Positions 24,672 to 33,748 of a stretch of DNA of 64,000 nt are shown here, piece by piece. Source of the DNA: Spirochaetota bacterium (lineage in GTDB: Bacteria > Spirochaetota > Spirochaetia > Treponematales > Treponemataceae); the NCBI GenBank assembly GCA_023438065.1, contig JAEXRH010000012.1:372001-436000 (forward strand). Direction: 5' to 3'. Position 1 is the stretch's first letter, and the number at the start of each line of letters is the position of its first letter. The notes under the pieces were generated by a model, which worked only from the letters and a program-made list of their open reading frames with translations, was not told the DNA's origin and made no database searches. A program made the translations under genes and the position numbers.

Positions 24672-26751
24672 TATCCCCCAGGGCGTCCACGTAGGAAAGG
24701 TTGAGCCGACCCATCTTGTCGATCTCGAGGAGCTTGACCGGGATCTTCTGCCCTTCCTTCACGACGTCGGAGACGTTCGCGATTCGCTGGCGGGAGAGCT
24801 TGGAAATATGGCAGAGGCCTTCCTTTCCGGGAAGGATCTCGACGAAGGCGCCGAAGTCCATGATCCGCTTGACGGTTCCCTCGTAGACGCGGCCAACCTC
24901 CGGATCCTCGACGATGCCCTTGACGGCGTCGCGCGCGGCGAGCGCGGCCTTCGCGTTCTTTCCGTAGATCGTGACGGTTCCGTCGTTCTCGGTGTTGATC
25001 GTGACCGAATAAAGCTCGCACAGGGCCTTGATGTTCTTTCCGCCGGGCCCGATGAGGGCGCCGATCTTGTCGGTCTCGATCTTCATGACCTCGATGCGGG
25101 GCGCGTACTGCGAGATCTGCGCCGAGGGCTTGGAGATCGTCTTGTTCATGATGCCGAGGATGTGGAGCCGACCGCGCTTCGCCTGGGCGAGCGCCTTCTG
25201 CATGATTTCGGTGGAGACGCCGGCGATCTTGATGTCCATCTGGAAGCCGGTGATTCCGTCCTCGGTTCCCGCGACCTTGAAGTCCATGTCGCCGAGGTGG
25301 TCTTCCTCGCCGAGGATGTCGGAGAGGACCGCGTACTTGTCGCCCTCGGTGATGAGGCCCATCGCGATTCCCGCGACCGGCTTCTTCATCGGAACGCCGG
25401 CTGCGAGCATCGAGAGGGTTCCCGAGCAGACGGACGCCATCGAGGAGGAGCCGTTCGACTCGAGGATCTCGGAGACGACGCGCACGGTGTACGGGAAGGC
25501 CTCGCGCGAGGGAACCATCGGCTCGAGCGAGCGGCGGGCGAGATAGCCGTGCCCGATCTCGCGGCGTCCGGTACCCATGCGTCCGACCTCGCCGACCGAG
25601 AAGGGCGGGAAGTTATAGTGGAGGATGAAGTGCTCGCGGCGATCGCCCTCGATGTCGTCGAAGACCTGCTCGTCGAACACGGTGCCGAGGGTCGTCACGC
25701 CGAGGGACTGGGTCTCGCCGCGGGTGAAGAGCGCCGATCCGTGCGGGCGGGGAAGGACGTCGATGTCGCAGGTGATGTCGCGAATGTCCTCGGTGCCGCG
25801 TCCGTCGACGCGAACGCCCTTCTCGAGGATGGTCGTGCGGAGGATGTTGTACTCCATATCCTCGAAGAGCGCCCCGAAAAGCTTCTTCTGCATGTCGTCG
25901 GCGAGCTGATCCTTGTACTTCGCGGAAAGGTCGGCCTTGACCGCGTCGCACGCGGCGCGGCGCTCGAACTTTCCCTTGACGTAGAGCGCCTCGGAAAGGC
26001 GGGGATAGGCTTCGGCGTAGATCGCGTCCTTGTTCTCGAGGGTAACCTTGAGGGGGGCGAGCGGGAGCTTCTCGAGGCCGCACTTCGCGCGGAGCTCGTC
26101 CTGAAGCGTGCACATGACCTTGATGAACTCGCTCGCCTTCTCGAGAGCGCCAAGCATCACTTCCTCGGAAACCTCGTGGGCGCCGCCCTCGACCATGGTG
26201 ATGCCGTCAGCGGTTCCCGCGACGACGATCTCCATGTCGGCCTTCTCGATCTGCTCGAAGGTCGGGTTGATGACGTACTGACCGTCGAGGTACGCGACGC
26301 GCGCGGCGGCGACGGGCCCGTTGAACGGGATATCAGAGATCGTGACGGCCGCCGAGCTCGCGATGACCGCGAGGATGTCGGGGGGATTCGTCATGTCGGA
26401 GGAGATGCAGGTCGGGACGATCTGGATGTCACGGCCGAATTCCTTCTCGAAGAGGGGGCGCATCGGCCGGTCGATGAGGCGGGAAACGAGAACTTCCTTA
26501 TCTTTGGGGCGACTCTCGCGCTTGATGAATCCGCCGGGGATCTTTCCGGCGGCATAATACTTCTCGTTATAGTCCACCGTGAGGGGGACGTAGTCGAGCC
26601 CTTCCTGGCAGTCCGACGACGCGCAGACGGTCGCGATGATCGCGGAACCGGCGTACTGCGCGTAGATCGAGCCGTTCGCCTGCTTCGCCATGCGGCCGGT
26701 CTCGAGGATCAGCTCTTCGTCGCCGATCTTGTACGTTACTCTGTTAACCAT
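24658..26751 (-). CDS. pnp: Polyribonucleotide nucleotidyltransferase
   Basis: 697 residues: two RNase PH domains (about 10-230 and 310-545), a KH domain (555-615; IGALIGPGGKNIKALCE contains the GxxG loop) and a C-terminal S1 domain (620-690). It degrades RNA 3' to 5' by phosphorolysis. AAAGG is seven bases before ATG 26751. It follows rpsO, but a strong terminator lies between them, only 30 bases before the start, so expression depends on read-through or a cryptic start. Confidence 0.97.
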   Translation of the reverse strand: MVNRVTYKIGDEELILETGRMAKQANGSIYAQYAGSAIIATVCASSDCQEGLDYVPLTVDYNEKYYAAGKIPGGFIKRESRPKDKEVLVSRLIDRPMRPLFEKEFGRDIQIVPTCISSDMTNPPDILAVIASSAAVTISDIPFNGPVAAARVAYLDGQYVINPTFEQIEKADMEIVVAGTADGITMVEGGAHEVSEEVMLGALEKASEFIKVMCTLQDELRAKCGLEKLPLAPLKVTLENKDAIYAEAYPRLSEALYVKGKFERRAACDAVKADLSAKYKDQLADDMQKKLFGALFEDMEYNILRTTILEKGVRVDGRGTEDIRDITCDIDVLPRPHGSALFTRGETQSLGVTTLGTVFDEQVFDDIEGDRREHFILHYNFPPFSVGEVGRMGTGRREIGHGYLARRSLEPMVPSREAFPYTVRVVSEILESNGSSSMASVCSGTLSMLAAGVPMKKPVAGIAMGLITEGDKYAVLSDILGEEDHLGDMDFKVAGTEDGITGFQMDIKIAGVSTEIMQKALAQAKRGRLHILGIMNKTISKPSAQISQYAPRIEVMKIETDKIGALIGPGGKNIKALCELYSVTINTENDGTVTIYGKNAKAALAARDAVKGIVEDPEVGRVYEGTVKRIMDFGAFVEILPGKEGLCHISKLSRQRIANVSDVVKEGQKIPVKLLEIDKMGRLNLSYVDALGDNAPN

Positions 26752-26780
26752 ATTTAAACCTTTCGTGTAAACGGTCCTGA

Positions 26781-26817
26781 AAGAAAAAAAGTTACCTGCC
26801 TACACGAGGCAGGTAAC
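26781..26817 (-). terminator. Intrinsic terminator between rpsO and pnp
   Basis: Minus strand: an 11-bp perfect stem (plus arms 26791-26801 and 26807-26817, GTTACCTGCCT and its complement) with a five-base loop, followed by seven T residues (plus 26784-26790). This is the clearest terminator in the window. Confidence 0.9.
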
Positions 26818-26823
26818 CTGACA

Positions 26824-27093
26824 TTACTTGCGGAGGCCAAGTTCCTGGATCAGGCTTCTGTACGTCGCGAGATCGCTGCGCTGCAGGTACTTCAGAAGGC
26901 GCCTGCGCTGACCGATGAGGATGATAAGTCCACGGGTCGAGTTCTTGTCCTTCTTGAAGGTCTTGCAATGCTCGGTGAGCTGCTTGATACGCTCGGTCAG
27001 GAGCGCGATCTGAACCTTGGTATTTCCGGTGTCCTTCTCGTTCGCACCGAATTTGTTGACCACCGCGGTGGTTTCGTCTTTTGTAAGTGCCAT
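26824..27093 (-). CDS. rpsO: 30S ribosomal protein S15
   Basis: 89 residues, the normal length. TGNTKVQIALLTERIKQLTEHCKTFKKD and RRRLLKYLQRSD are the conserved S15 helices that bind the 16S three-way junction with S6/S18. AAGGAG lies five bases before ATG 27093. A possible -10 (TATGAT) occurs in the 35-base gap after ribF, but no matching -35 is evident. An intrinsic terminator follows directly. Confidence 0.97.
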   Translation of the reverse strand: MALTKDETTAVVNKFGANEKDTGNTKVQIALLTERIKQLTEHCKTFKKDKNSTRGLIILIGQRRRLLKYLQRSDLATYRSLIQELGLRK

Positions 27094-27128
27094 ACTTACT
27101 CCTTATCTATCATAATCATCATGATAAC

Positions 27129-27956
27129 CTAGAATCGTGCCGCCGCGATTTCGCGTGGATCGCATCGAGCGGAGTCCGGCAATTCCTCGAGTCTGACGGT
27201 TTTATCGCCGATTTCGAGAACAGCCCGGGTTTCCGCGCCTTGCGTCGTGGAAATCGTGACGCGATACCGTCCCCGACGGGGAAGTATCTGGGTAAACGAA
27301 GCGACGTCGGCCTCGGGATACCGTCCGGTAAGGTCCCATCCGACATCGGTAAAATCCAGCGAAAATGGATGGCCAAGAAGGCGTTCCGCAAGGGCGAAAT
27401 CGGCGGAATGAATGGCGTTTCGGACCGAACTGGAGCTGATCCTCAGTCCGTCAAGCTCAATCTGCCGAATGGAATCGAAACGAAACCCCTTCTCCCGGGA
27501 AAGGCGGTCTATCTCACCTACCCCGGTATCCAGGCGATGCCCGCAGCGAAAGTCATGGCCAACGGCCACATAGCGCATACGGACAGTTTTCACCAGAATA
27601 TCAAAGAATACACTTCCTGACATTCTACCGAATTCGGCGGAAAAGTCAATCAGCACCGCGAACGCGAAACCGATCTCCTGGAACCGCGAAAGCCTGAGCG
27701 CAAGGGTCGACACGTCGCCGGGGTAACTGCCGCCTCCGGTAATCGCGCGGGGTGATCGGCTGAAGGTGACGATCCCCGGACAAAGATCATGCTCGCGGGC
27801 CTCGGCGAGAACCGCGTCGAAAAGCGCCTGATGCCCCCGATGGGGACCGTCGAAGCCGCCGATCGTGAGGGCGGTTCCCCGCTTACCCGCGCAAAGCCGT
27901 TCAAGGAGCGCGCTCGATTCGTCCGTTTCGAGGAGATCCCAGCGAATGGTTTTCAT
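27129..27956 (-). CDS. ribF: RibF-like FAD synthetase with atypical C-terminus
   Basis: 275 residues. The N-terminal 185 residues are the FMN adenylyltransferase domain: TIGGFDGPHRGHQ (nucleotide-binding), VGHDFRCG and LRISSSSVRNAI match RibF. The remaining 90 residues should be the riboflavin kinase barrel, but its hallmarks (GRxxGFPTAN, the ATP-binding glycine loop and the catalytic glutamate region) are not recognisable and the protein is about 35 residues short. It may make FAD from FMN but not FMN from riboflavin. It overlaps truB by four bases and keeps the usual truB-ribF-rpsO order. Confidence 0.82.
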   Translation of the reverse strand: MKTIRWDLLETDESSALLERLCAGKRGTALTIGGFDGPHRGHQALFDAVLAEAREHDLCPGIVTFSRSPRAITGGGSYPGDVSTLALRLSRFQEIGFAFAVLIDFSAEFGRMSGSVFFDILVKTVRMRYVAVGHDFRCGHRLDTGVGEIDRLSREKGFRFDSIRQIELDGLRISSSSVRNAIHSADFALAERLLGHPFSLDFTDVGWDLTGRYPEADVASFTQILPRRGRYRVTISTTQGAETRAVLEIGDKTVRLEELPDSARCDPREIAAARF

Positions 27957-28966
27957 CCGGCTCCCTCGGCGACGAATTCATACCGCGCGCCATGGGGAGA
28001 AAGGCTCACCACGCCCATGAAGTCCTCGCCGGAAAAAACCGCGGAAGGCCCGGTCGGGCAATCAATGAGGTTCGAGCCCGCGTGCCCGGGAGGCGAGAAC
28101 CACAGGGGACTCGGTTTTTTCCCATGGCGAAAATCGTCCCGATACGCGCGATCGAGCGTTACGGAGGCAAGCCCGCACGAGCGGGCGAAGTCGTCGGTAA
28201 GCGGAATGGTCGCCGAGAGAATTTCGGCGGGCGATGGCTGGGGCGGCTTCTCGCCGACCCCGTACACGCCCCTTGATTCAGGCGGAAACGGAGAAAGGAG
28301 CGAGTATCCCGCCGCGCGTTCAAGCGAGAACGGTCCGGTTCGCGTTCGACGCAAAGCCTGAAGATGCGCGCAGGTTCCGCAAGCGGCGGCGATATCGCGC
28401 GCGAGGGAGCGTATGTAGGTACCCTTCGAGCACACGACCCGAACGGTCACGGATTGCACTGCCTGATCACGCAAGGCCTCGTTGCCCGAGGCGTCTTTCG
28501 CGGAAAGGGCCTCAAGGGTATAGACCGTTATCGGACGCGGCTTCATCTCTACGTCCATGCCCTTTCTGACGAGATCGGACGCGCGCTGCCCGTTGACCCT
28601 GAGCGCGGAAAACGAAGGGGGCGTTTGCATGATTGAGCCGGAGAAACGAGGGAGAGAGTCCAGTACCGCCTGAAGGATCGGCAAGGGTCCCTCGGCGACG
28701 GGGACGCCATCGGGATCGAGGGTATCGGTTTCGACGCCGAAACGGATCTCCGCGAGATACTCCTTGTCCGAATTCGACAGATAGGGAACGAGTCTCGTGT
28801 ATCTGCCCGCGAGGGCGACAAGGAGCCCTTCGGCGAAGGTGTCGAGCGTTCCGGTATGCCCGATTTTTTTCGTGCCGAGCGCGTTTTTAACCTGCCAAAG
28901 GGAGGAAAAGCTCGTAATTCCCGATTGCTTGGCAAGAAGGACGATTCCGTCGACGGGGGGAGTCAT
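27953..28966 (-). CDS. truB: tRNA pseudouridine-55 synthase
   Basis: 337 residues. The catalytic aspartate lies in KIGHTGTLDTFAEGLLVALAGRYT, the TruB signature, followed by KEYLAEIRFGVETDTLD and CSKGTYIRSLARDI. It converts U55 of the T-arm to pseudouridine. A Pro/Ser-rich insert occurs near 225-245 (LLSPFPPESRGVYGVGEKPPQPSP), and the C-terminus is a divergent PUA-like region. It lies between rbfA and ribF, the usual place. Confidence 0.95.
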   Translation of the reverse strand: MTPPVDGIVLLAKQSGITSFSSLWQVKNALGTKKIGHTGTLDTFAEGLLVALAGRYTRLVPYLSNSDKEYLAEIRFGVETDTLDPDGVPVAEGPLPILQAVLDSLPRFSGSIMQTPPSFSALRVNGQRASDLVRKGMDVEMKPRPITVYTLEALSAKDASGNEALRDQAVQSVTVRVVCSKGTYIRSLARDIAAACGTCAHLQALRRTRTGPFSLERAAGYSLLSPFPPESRGVYGVGEKPPQPSPAEILSATIPLTDDFARSCGLASVTLDRAYRDDFRHGKKPSPLWFSPPGHAGSNLIDCPTGPSAVFSGEDFMGVVSLSPHGARYEFVAEGAG

Positions 28967-28974
28967 GCCGGTGG

Positions 28975-29364
28975 CTATTCCCCTTCCCCGTCGCCCTCGC
29001 CCTTGGCGGCGTCAGGAGCGATCTCAAGCGCGTCGATTTTCTTTACCATGTCGAATCCTTCCTTTATGCTCTCGTCGAACACGAAGGAAAGCTTCGGAAA
29101 CTGGCGAAGCCTGAGCTTCTTGCTCAGGGTAGTCTGGATGAAACCGGCGGCGCTCTCGAGCCCCTTAACGCCCTTTTTCGTGTCGGCGGCGCTCATGAAG
29201 CTCGAGACGTATACCTTCGCGTACCCGAGATCGCCGGAGACCTCGACGCGATTGATGGAAAGGAAGGTGGATACCCGGGGGTCCTTTACGCGCCCCCCGA
29301 GTATCATCTGCGATATCTCTTCCCGGATTTGCTCTCCGAGACGGTCTAGTCTGAATTCGCCCAT
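28975..29364 (-). CDS. rbfA: Ribosome-binding factor A
   Basis: 129 residues with the RbfA KH-like fold: RLGEQIREEISQMI, VSGDLGYAKVYVSSF and LRLRQFPKLSFVFDESIKEG. It binds the immature 30S subunit and helps mature the 16S 5' end. AGGGA stands before ATG 29364, 15 bases after the infB stop. The tail is short, acidic and Gly-rich. Confidence 0.95.
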   Translation of the reverse strand: MGEFRLDRLGEQIREEISQMILGGRVKDPRVSTFLSINRVEVSGDLGYAKVYVSSFMSAADTKKGVKGLESAAGFIQTTLSKKLRLRQFPKLSFVFDESIKEGFDMVKKIDALEIAPDAAKGEGDGEGE

Positions 29365-29379
29365 ATAGTCCCTGACGGA

Positions 29380-32232
29380 TTACTCCGCCTTGTCCTTCTT
29401 CGCGTCCTTGTCTTTTTTGCCTTCGGCCGCGTCAAGGCGCTCGGTATCCTTGAGCTTTCTCGCCACCTCGACCATCTCGATAACCTCGAGCTGATCCCCG
29501 ACCCGGATATCCTGATAGTTCTCCAGCCCGATACCGCACTCGAATCCCGCGGCGACTTCCTTGACGTCGTCCTTGAAACGCCTGAGCGAGGCGAGCTTGC
29601 CCGAGTGGACAACGATGCCTTCCCGGATGACGTGGACGGTCGACGAACGCTTGATCGAGCCCTGAAGGACGTAGGATCCCGCGATCGAGCCGATCTTCGG
29701 CACCTTGATGACGTCCCTGACCTCGACGGCTCCGATGACCTCTTCCTTGATTTCCGGTTTGAGCATTCCCTCCATGGCCTGTTCGATCTCCTCGACGGCC
29801 TTGTAGATGATGTTGTACTTCCGGATATCGACCTTCTCCTGGTCGGCGAGGAGTTTCGCCTGCGGAGTCGGTCGGACGTTGAAACCGATGATGATCGCGT
29901 TCGAGTCGGCAGCGGCGAGCATGACGTCGGAGTCGTTGATCGCTCCGGCGGACGCGTGAATGACGTTGAGCCTGATTTCGCGGGTCGAAAGTTTCTCGAG
30001 CGAACTCTTGAGCGCCTCGACGGAGCCCTGGACGTCGCCCTTGATGATGACCTTGAGCTCGCTGACCTCGCCCTCGTCGATCGTGCTGTAGAGGTTCTCG
30101 AGCGTGACCTTCTTGACGCTCCGGGCGTCCTCGAAGCGCTTGAGCTCCTGCCGTTTCGACGAAATCTGTCGCGCAAAGCGCTCGTTCTCGGTTACCTGGA
30201 AGGGGTCGCCCGCGTTAGGCATGCCCTCAAGACCGAGGATCTCGACCGGCATGCTCGGGTAGGCCTCGTCGATCTTCTCGCCGCGATCGTTGAAGATCGC
30301 GCGCACGCGTCCGGAATAAACGCCCGCGACGTAAGGATCGCCGGTGCGGAGGGTTCCCCGCTCGACGATGATCGTTGCGACGATACCGCGACCGTGGTCG
30401 ATGCGGCTCTCGATGACCTTTCCCTCGGCACGGCACTCGAAGTTCGCGTTGAGCTCGAGCACTTCCGCCTGGAGGAGGATCGCGTCAAGAAGCGCGTCGA
30501 GACCGGTTTTCTGAAGCGCGCTGATGTGCACGAACATGGTGTCCCCGCCCCATTCCTCGGGCTGGAGACCGAGCTCTGCAAGCTGTGCCTTCACGCGGTC
30601 GGGGTTCGCCTCGGGCTTGTCGATCTTGTTGACGGCGACGATGATCGGAACCTTCGCGTCCTTGGCGTGATTGAGCGCCTCGACGGTCTGGGGCATGACG
30701 CCGTCGTCCGCCGCGACGACGAGCACGACGATGTCGGTGATCGACGCTCCGCGGGCGCGCATCATGGTGAACGCCTCGTGACCGGGCGTGTCGAGGAAGG
30801 TGATCATTCCCCGAGGCGTCTCGACGGTGTACGCGCCGATATGCTGCGTTATACCGCCGAACTCGCCGGCGGCGACGTTCGCGCTCCGGATCGCGTCGAG
30901 GGTTTTCGTCTTTCCGTGGTCGACGTGTCCCATGATCGTGACGACGGGCGGCCGATGAATGAGCTCGGTCGTGCCGTCCTGCTCGCTTTCGATGAGGGTC
31001 TCGTCGTAGAGGCTTACAATATGTACGGTGCAATCGTACTCGGAGGCGAGGATAGTCGCCGTATCCGCGTCGATCGACTGGTTCATCGTGACCATCATGC
31101 CCATGGACATGAGCTTGCCGATAAGCTCGGAAGCCTTGAGGTTCATCTTCCGGGCGAGCTCGGAAACCGATATGGTCTCCATGATCTCGATCTCTTTCGG
31201 GATCGCGTTGGCCTTATCCTGAGCCTTCTTCTTCTGCTGAAGGAGTTTTTCCTCGAAATCGTCCTCTTTCTTGCGCTGATAGACGGGCTTCTTTCCCTTG
31301 AAGCCTTTTTTGGCCGCACCGGCCGATCGTCCGTCAAGCGGAAGCGGGGCCGTTCCGCCGCCGGGCCTGCCGGGTCCGCCGGGCCTGCCGGGTCCACCCT
31401 GGTAGCCGCCGGGCCTGCCGGGTCCGCCCTGGTAGCCGCCGGGTCTGCCGGGTCCGCCCTGGTAGCCGCCGGGTCTGCCGGGTCCGCCCTGGTAGCCGCC
31501 GGGCCTGCCGGGTCCGCCCTGATAGCCGCCGGGCCTGCCGGGTCCACCGGGTCCGCCTTGATAGCCGCCACCCTGGTAGCCGCCGCGATTTCCCTGGTAG
31601 CCGCCGCCACCCTGGTAGCCGCCGCCACCCTGGTAGCCGCCGCCGCCTTGATAGCCGCCGCCGCCCTGGTAGCCGCCGCCGCCCTGGTAGCCGCCGCGGT
31701 TTCCCTGATAGCCGCCGCTCGACTGATCGCGGGCGCCTTCGCGTGCCTGGGAACCCGAGAAGTTATCGCGTCCGGGCGGGTACTGGCCGGGACCGCGAGA
31801 GCCCTGATAGCCGCCTTGGGAAGACGGACGGGGCGCGCCGCGAGAACGATCGGCGAGATTACCGACCTTGACGTTCGGCCTGGGAGGGCTGAGCTCGATG
31901 GAGGAGGGTTTGCGTTTCGCCTCGCCCTCACCACCCTGCTCGGGGGCGGGAGCCTGCGGTTTATCTGCCTCGCCGTGATGGACGGGGATTACGTGTACCT
32001 GCCTCTTTACGGCATGCGCATCGGACTCCGCCGGAGTAGCGGTTTGAGCCGGGCTTTGCGCGGGAGTCTCGTGGGCGACCGGTTTCTTTTTGATAACGAC
32101 GACTTTCTTCTTCTCCTGAGCGTCGGAAGCGCTCGGCTGAGCCTGCGATTCCGGGGCGGAGACGGGTTCTGTCTTCTTTTGCTTGTTGAGTATAACCTTT
32201 GGTTTCTGGGTATTATCGGTGTCTTCGGCCAT
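29380..32232 (-). CDS. infB: Translation initiation factor IF-2 with Gly/Tyr/Gln repeat domain
   Basis: 950 residues. The C-terminal 600 are standard: an IF2-N helix-loop motif (355-405; ISVSELARKMNLKASELIGKLMSMG), the GTPase with G1 GHVDHGKT at 441-448, DTPGHE and NKID motifs, then domains II-IV that bind initiator tRNA. The N-terminal 300 are disordered: a Lys/Pro-rich opening (1-120) and residues 139-298 made almost wholly of Gly, Tyr, Gln, Arg and Pro (GGYQGG units, then five GGYQGGPGRP decapeptides). The long frame has SD AGGA at seven bases. It belongs to the rimP-nusA-infB operon. Confidence 0.96.
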   Translation of the reverse strand: MAEDTDNTQKPKVILNKQKKTEPVSAPESQAQPSASDAQEKKKVVVIKKKPVAHETPAQSPAQTATPAESDAHAVKRQVHVIPVHHGEADKPQAPAPEQGGEGEAKRKPSSIELSPPRPNVKVGNLADRSRGAPRPSSQGGYQGSRGPGQYPPGRDNFSGSQAREGARDQSSGGYQGNRGGYQGGGGYQGGGGYQGGGGYQGGGGYQGGGGYQGNRGGYQGGGYQGGPGGPGRPGGYQGGPGRPGGYQGGPGRPGGYQGGPGRPGGYQGGPGRPGGYQGGPGRPGGPGRPGGGTAPLPLDGRSAGAAKKGFKGKKPVYQRKKEDDFEEKLLQQKKKAQDKANAIPKEIEIMETISVSELARKMNLKASELIGKLMSMGMMVTMNQSIDADTATILASEYDCTVHIVSLYDETLIESEQDGTTELIHRPPVVTIMGHVDHGKTKTLDAIRSANVAAGEFGGITQHIGAYTVETPRGMITFLDTPGHEAFTMMRARGASITDIVVLVVAADDGVMPQTVEALNHAKDAKVPIIVAVNKIDKPEANPDRVKAQLAELGLQPEEWGGDTMFVHISALQKTGLDALLDAILLQAEVLELNANFECRAEGKVIESRIDHGRGIVATIIVERGTLRTGDPYVAGVYSGRVRAIFNDRGEKIDEAYPSMPVEILGLEGMPNAGDPFQVTENERFARQISSKRQELKRFEDARSVKKVTLENLYSTIDEGEVSELKVIIKGDVQGSVEALKSSLEKLSTREIRLNVIHASAGAINDSDVMLAAADSNAIIIGFNVRPTPQAKLLADQEKVDIRKYNIIYKAVEEIEQAMEGMLKPEIKEEVIGAVEVRDVIKVPKIGSIAGSYVLQGSIKRSSTVHVIREGIVVHSGKLASLRRFKDDVKEVAAGFECGIGLENYQDIRVGDQLEVIEMVEVARKLKDTERLDAAEGKKDKDAKKDKAE
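31339..31818 (-). repeat. In-frame tandem repeats inside infB
   Basis: About 480 bases encode the low-complexity part of IF2. The left half on the plus strand holds five near-identical 30-base units (one GGYQGGPGRP decapeptide each, differing mostly at third positions). The right half holds shorter 18-base-type units coding GGYQGG, interrupted by GNRGGYQG. Units are in register with the reading frame, so copy number can vary without frameshift. Confidence 0.9.
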
Positions 32233-32240
32233 ATGGTATC

Positions 32241-33716
32241 CTATTCCTCGTCCTCAAATTCAAAGCTGAGACCAATACCACAATTGGGACAAGTTGTCAT
32301 ATCGATCGTTATCCGCGCGCCACATTCGGGGCATTCATATTCTTCGCCCCCTTCTTCGGTCTCGCCCGCCTGCTCCGCCGTTTCCTCGGCTCCCTGAGAA
32401 GCCGCTTGAGGCTCGGCCTCTTCCACGATCTCGAAGGATTCCTTGAGAAGGGCGGAAAGGAGGGCATAGAGCTCGTCGGTCATTCCCGTAATGCCACGAA
32501 TCTGGTCCTCTCCCAGCGAAAGGAGATCCTCGATCCGCTCGATGTTGCCGTTCTTGAGCACCGCAGCGAGTTCCTCGGTCATACCGGGAAGCTCGGTAAC
32601 CATGCTTCCTTCGTCGACCATCGCCTCGTCGGAGAAGAGTTCGTTGGCGGCCCGTCGCGTTTCCGCGGTAAGGTCCATCTCGGCGAACTGCTCGTCGGTC
32701 TTGACGTCGATGCTCCAGTCCGCGAGGCGGTTCGCGAGCCTGACGTTCAGGCCCTGCTTGCCGATCGCGAGCGAGAACTGCTGCTCCGCGACGACCGCGA
32801 GGGCCGAGCGCTTCGCGGTATCGAGTACGACGACCTCGTTGACCTCGGCCGGCGAAAGGGCGTTCTTTATGAAGACGAGCGGATTCTCGTCGTATTTCAG
32901 GATGTCGATCTTCTCGCCTTCAAGCTCGCGGATGACCGCCTGGATGCGGACGCCCTTGAGGCCGACGCACGCGCCGACCGGATCGACGTCATCGCGATGC
33001 GAGAAGACGGCGACCTTGGTCCGGTAGCCCGGCTCGCGCACGATCTTGTGGATCTCCACGGTCTTGTCGTAAATTTCGGGCACCTCGAGCTCGAGGATTC
33101 TCCTGACGAAATCGGGGTCGGTGCGGGAAAGCACGATCTGGAGCCCGGACGGGGTCTTCTTGACCTCGGTGATGAGCGCCTTGATGCGGTCGTTCTGGCG
33201 GTAGGTCTCGCGGGGGGACTGGAATTTCTTCGGCATGATGCCCTCGACCTTGCCGAGGTCGACGTAGATGTTTCCGTTCCGCTCGCGCTGGTAGTAGCCG
33301 ATGATGATCTCTCCGACCTTGTCCTTGTATTCCGAGTAGAGACTGTCCTTCTGGATGTCGCGGATGGACTGGTGCGCGGTCTGTTTCGCGGACTGCACCG
33401 AGATCCGGTCGAATTCGCGGGGATCGACCTCGATAAGGAGTTCGTCTCCTTCCTCGCATTCGGGATCGAGCTGAAGGGCTTCCTCGAGCTCGATTTCGAG
33501 CACCGGGTTGTAAACACCGTCGACGATCGTCTTGCGCGAATATATCGAAACGTCGGTATGCTCGTCGTTGAAGGTTACGACGGCGTTGTCGTTCGTGCCG
33601 TACTTTCGCTTATATGCAGCCTTGAGCGTATCTTCAATCATCCTGAAAACCAGGTCTTCGTCTATGCCTTTTTCCTGAACGAGTTGGCGTATGGCCTCTG
33701 CCATTTCTGCGGACAT
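32241..33716 (-). CDS. nusA: Transcription factor NusA with C-terminal zinc ribbon
   Basis: 491 residues: NusA N-terminal domain (1-130), S1 (135-200), and two KH domains (205-350; VDPVGACVGLKGVRIQAVIREL and FSLAIGKQGLNVRLANRL). Then come acidic helical HhH-like repeats (365-430), an Ala/Glu linker and an unusual end: C462-x2-C465 and C476-x2-C479, a zinc ribbon. NusA controls pausing, termination and antitermination. AAAGGAG precedes ATG 33716. It sits between rimP and infB as in most bacteria. Confidence 0.96.
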   Translation of the reverse strand: MSAEMAEAIRQLVQEKGIDEDLVFRMIEDTLKAAYKRKYGTNDNAVVTFNDEHTDVSIYSRKTIVDGVYNPVLEIELEEALQLDPECEEGDELLIEVDPREFDRISVQSAKQTAHQSIRDIQKDSLYSEYKDKVGEIIIGYYQRERNGNIYVDLGKVEGIMPKKFQSPRETYRQNDRIKALITEVKKTPSGLQIVLSRTDPDFVRRILELEVPEIYDKTVEIHKIVREPGYRTKVAVFSHRDDVDPVGACVGLKGVRIQAVIRELEGEKIDILKYDENPLVFIKNALSPAEVNEVVVLDTAKRSALAVVAEQQFSLAIGKQGLNVRLANRLADWSIDVKTDEQFAEMDLTAETRRAANELFSDEAMVDEGSMVTELPGMTEELAAVLKNGNIERIEDLLSLGEDQIRGITGMTDELYALLSALLKESFEIVEEAEPQAASQGAEETAEQAGETEEGGEEYECPECGARITIDMTTCPNCGIGLSFEFEDEE

Positions 33717-33748
33717 GAAAAAACTCCTTTCGGGTGCGATAGCCGGGC

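Noticed and set aside
24508..26757. A 749-residue open frame antisense to pnp, and similar long frames opposite bamA (38489-40876) and rpsA (1761-2945)
   Set aside because: All lie exactly opposite well-supported genes and have the same artefactual charged composition.
31339..31720. Regular 30-base direct repeats resembling a CRISPR array
   Set aside because: The units are contiguous with no unique spacers, are in frame with infB, and encode a decapeptide repeat.
29605..32397. A 930-residue open frame antisense to infB
   Set aside because: Its repeats (GPAGSA, ALVAAA) are the reverse reading of the IF2 repeat region and it has no ribosome site or domain of its own.
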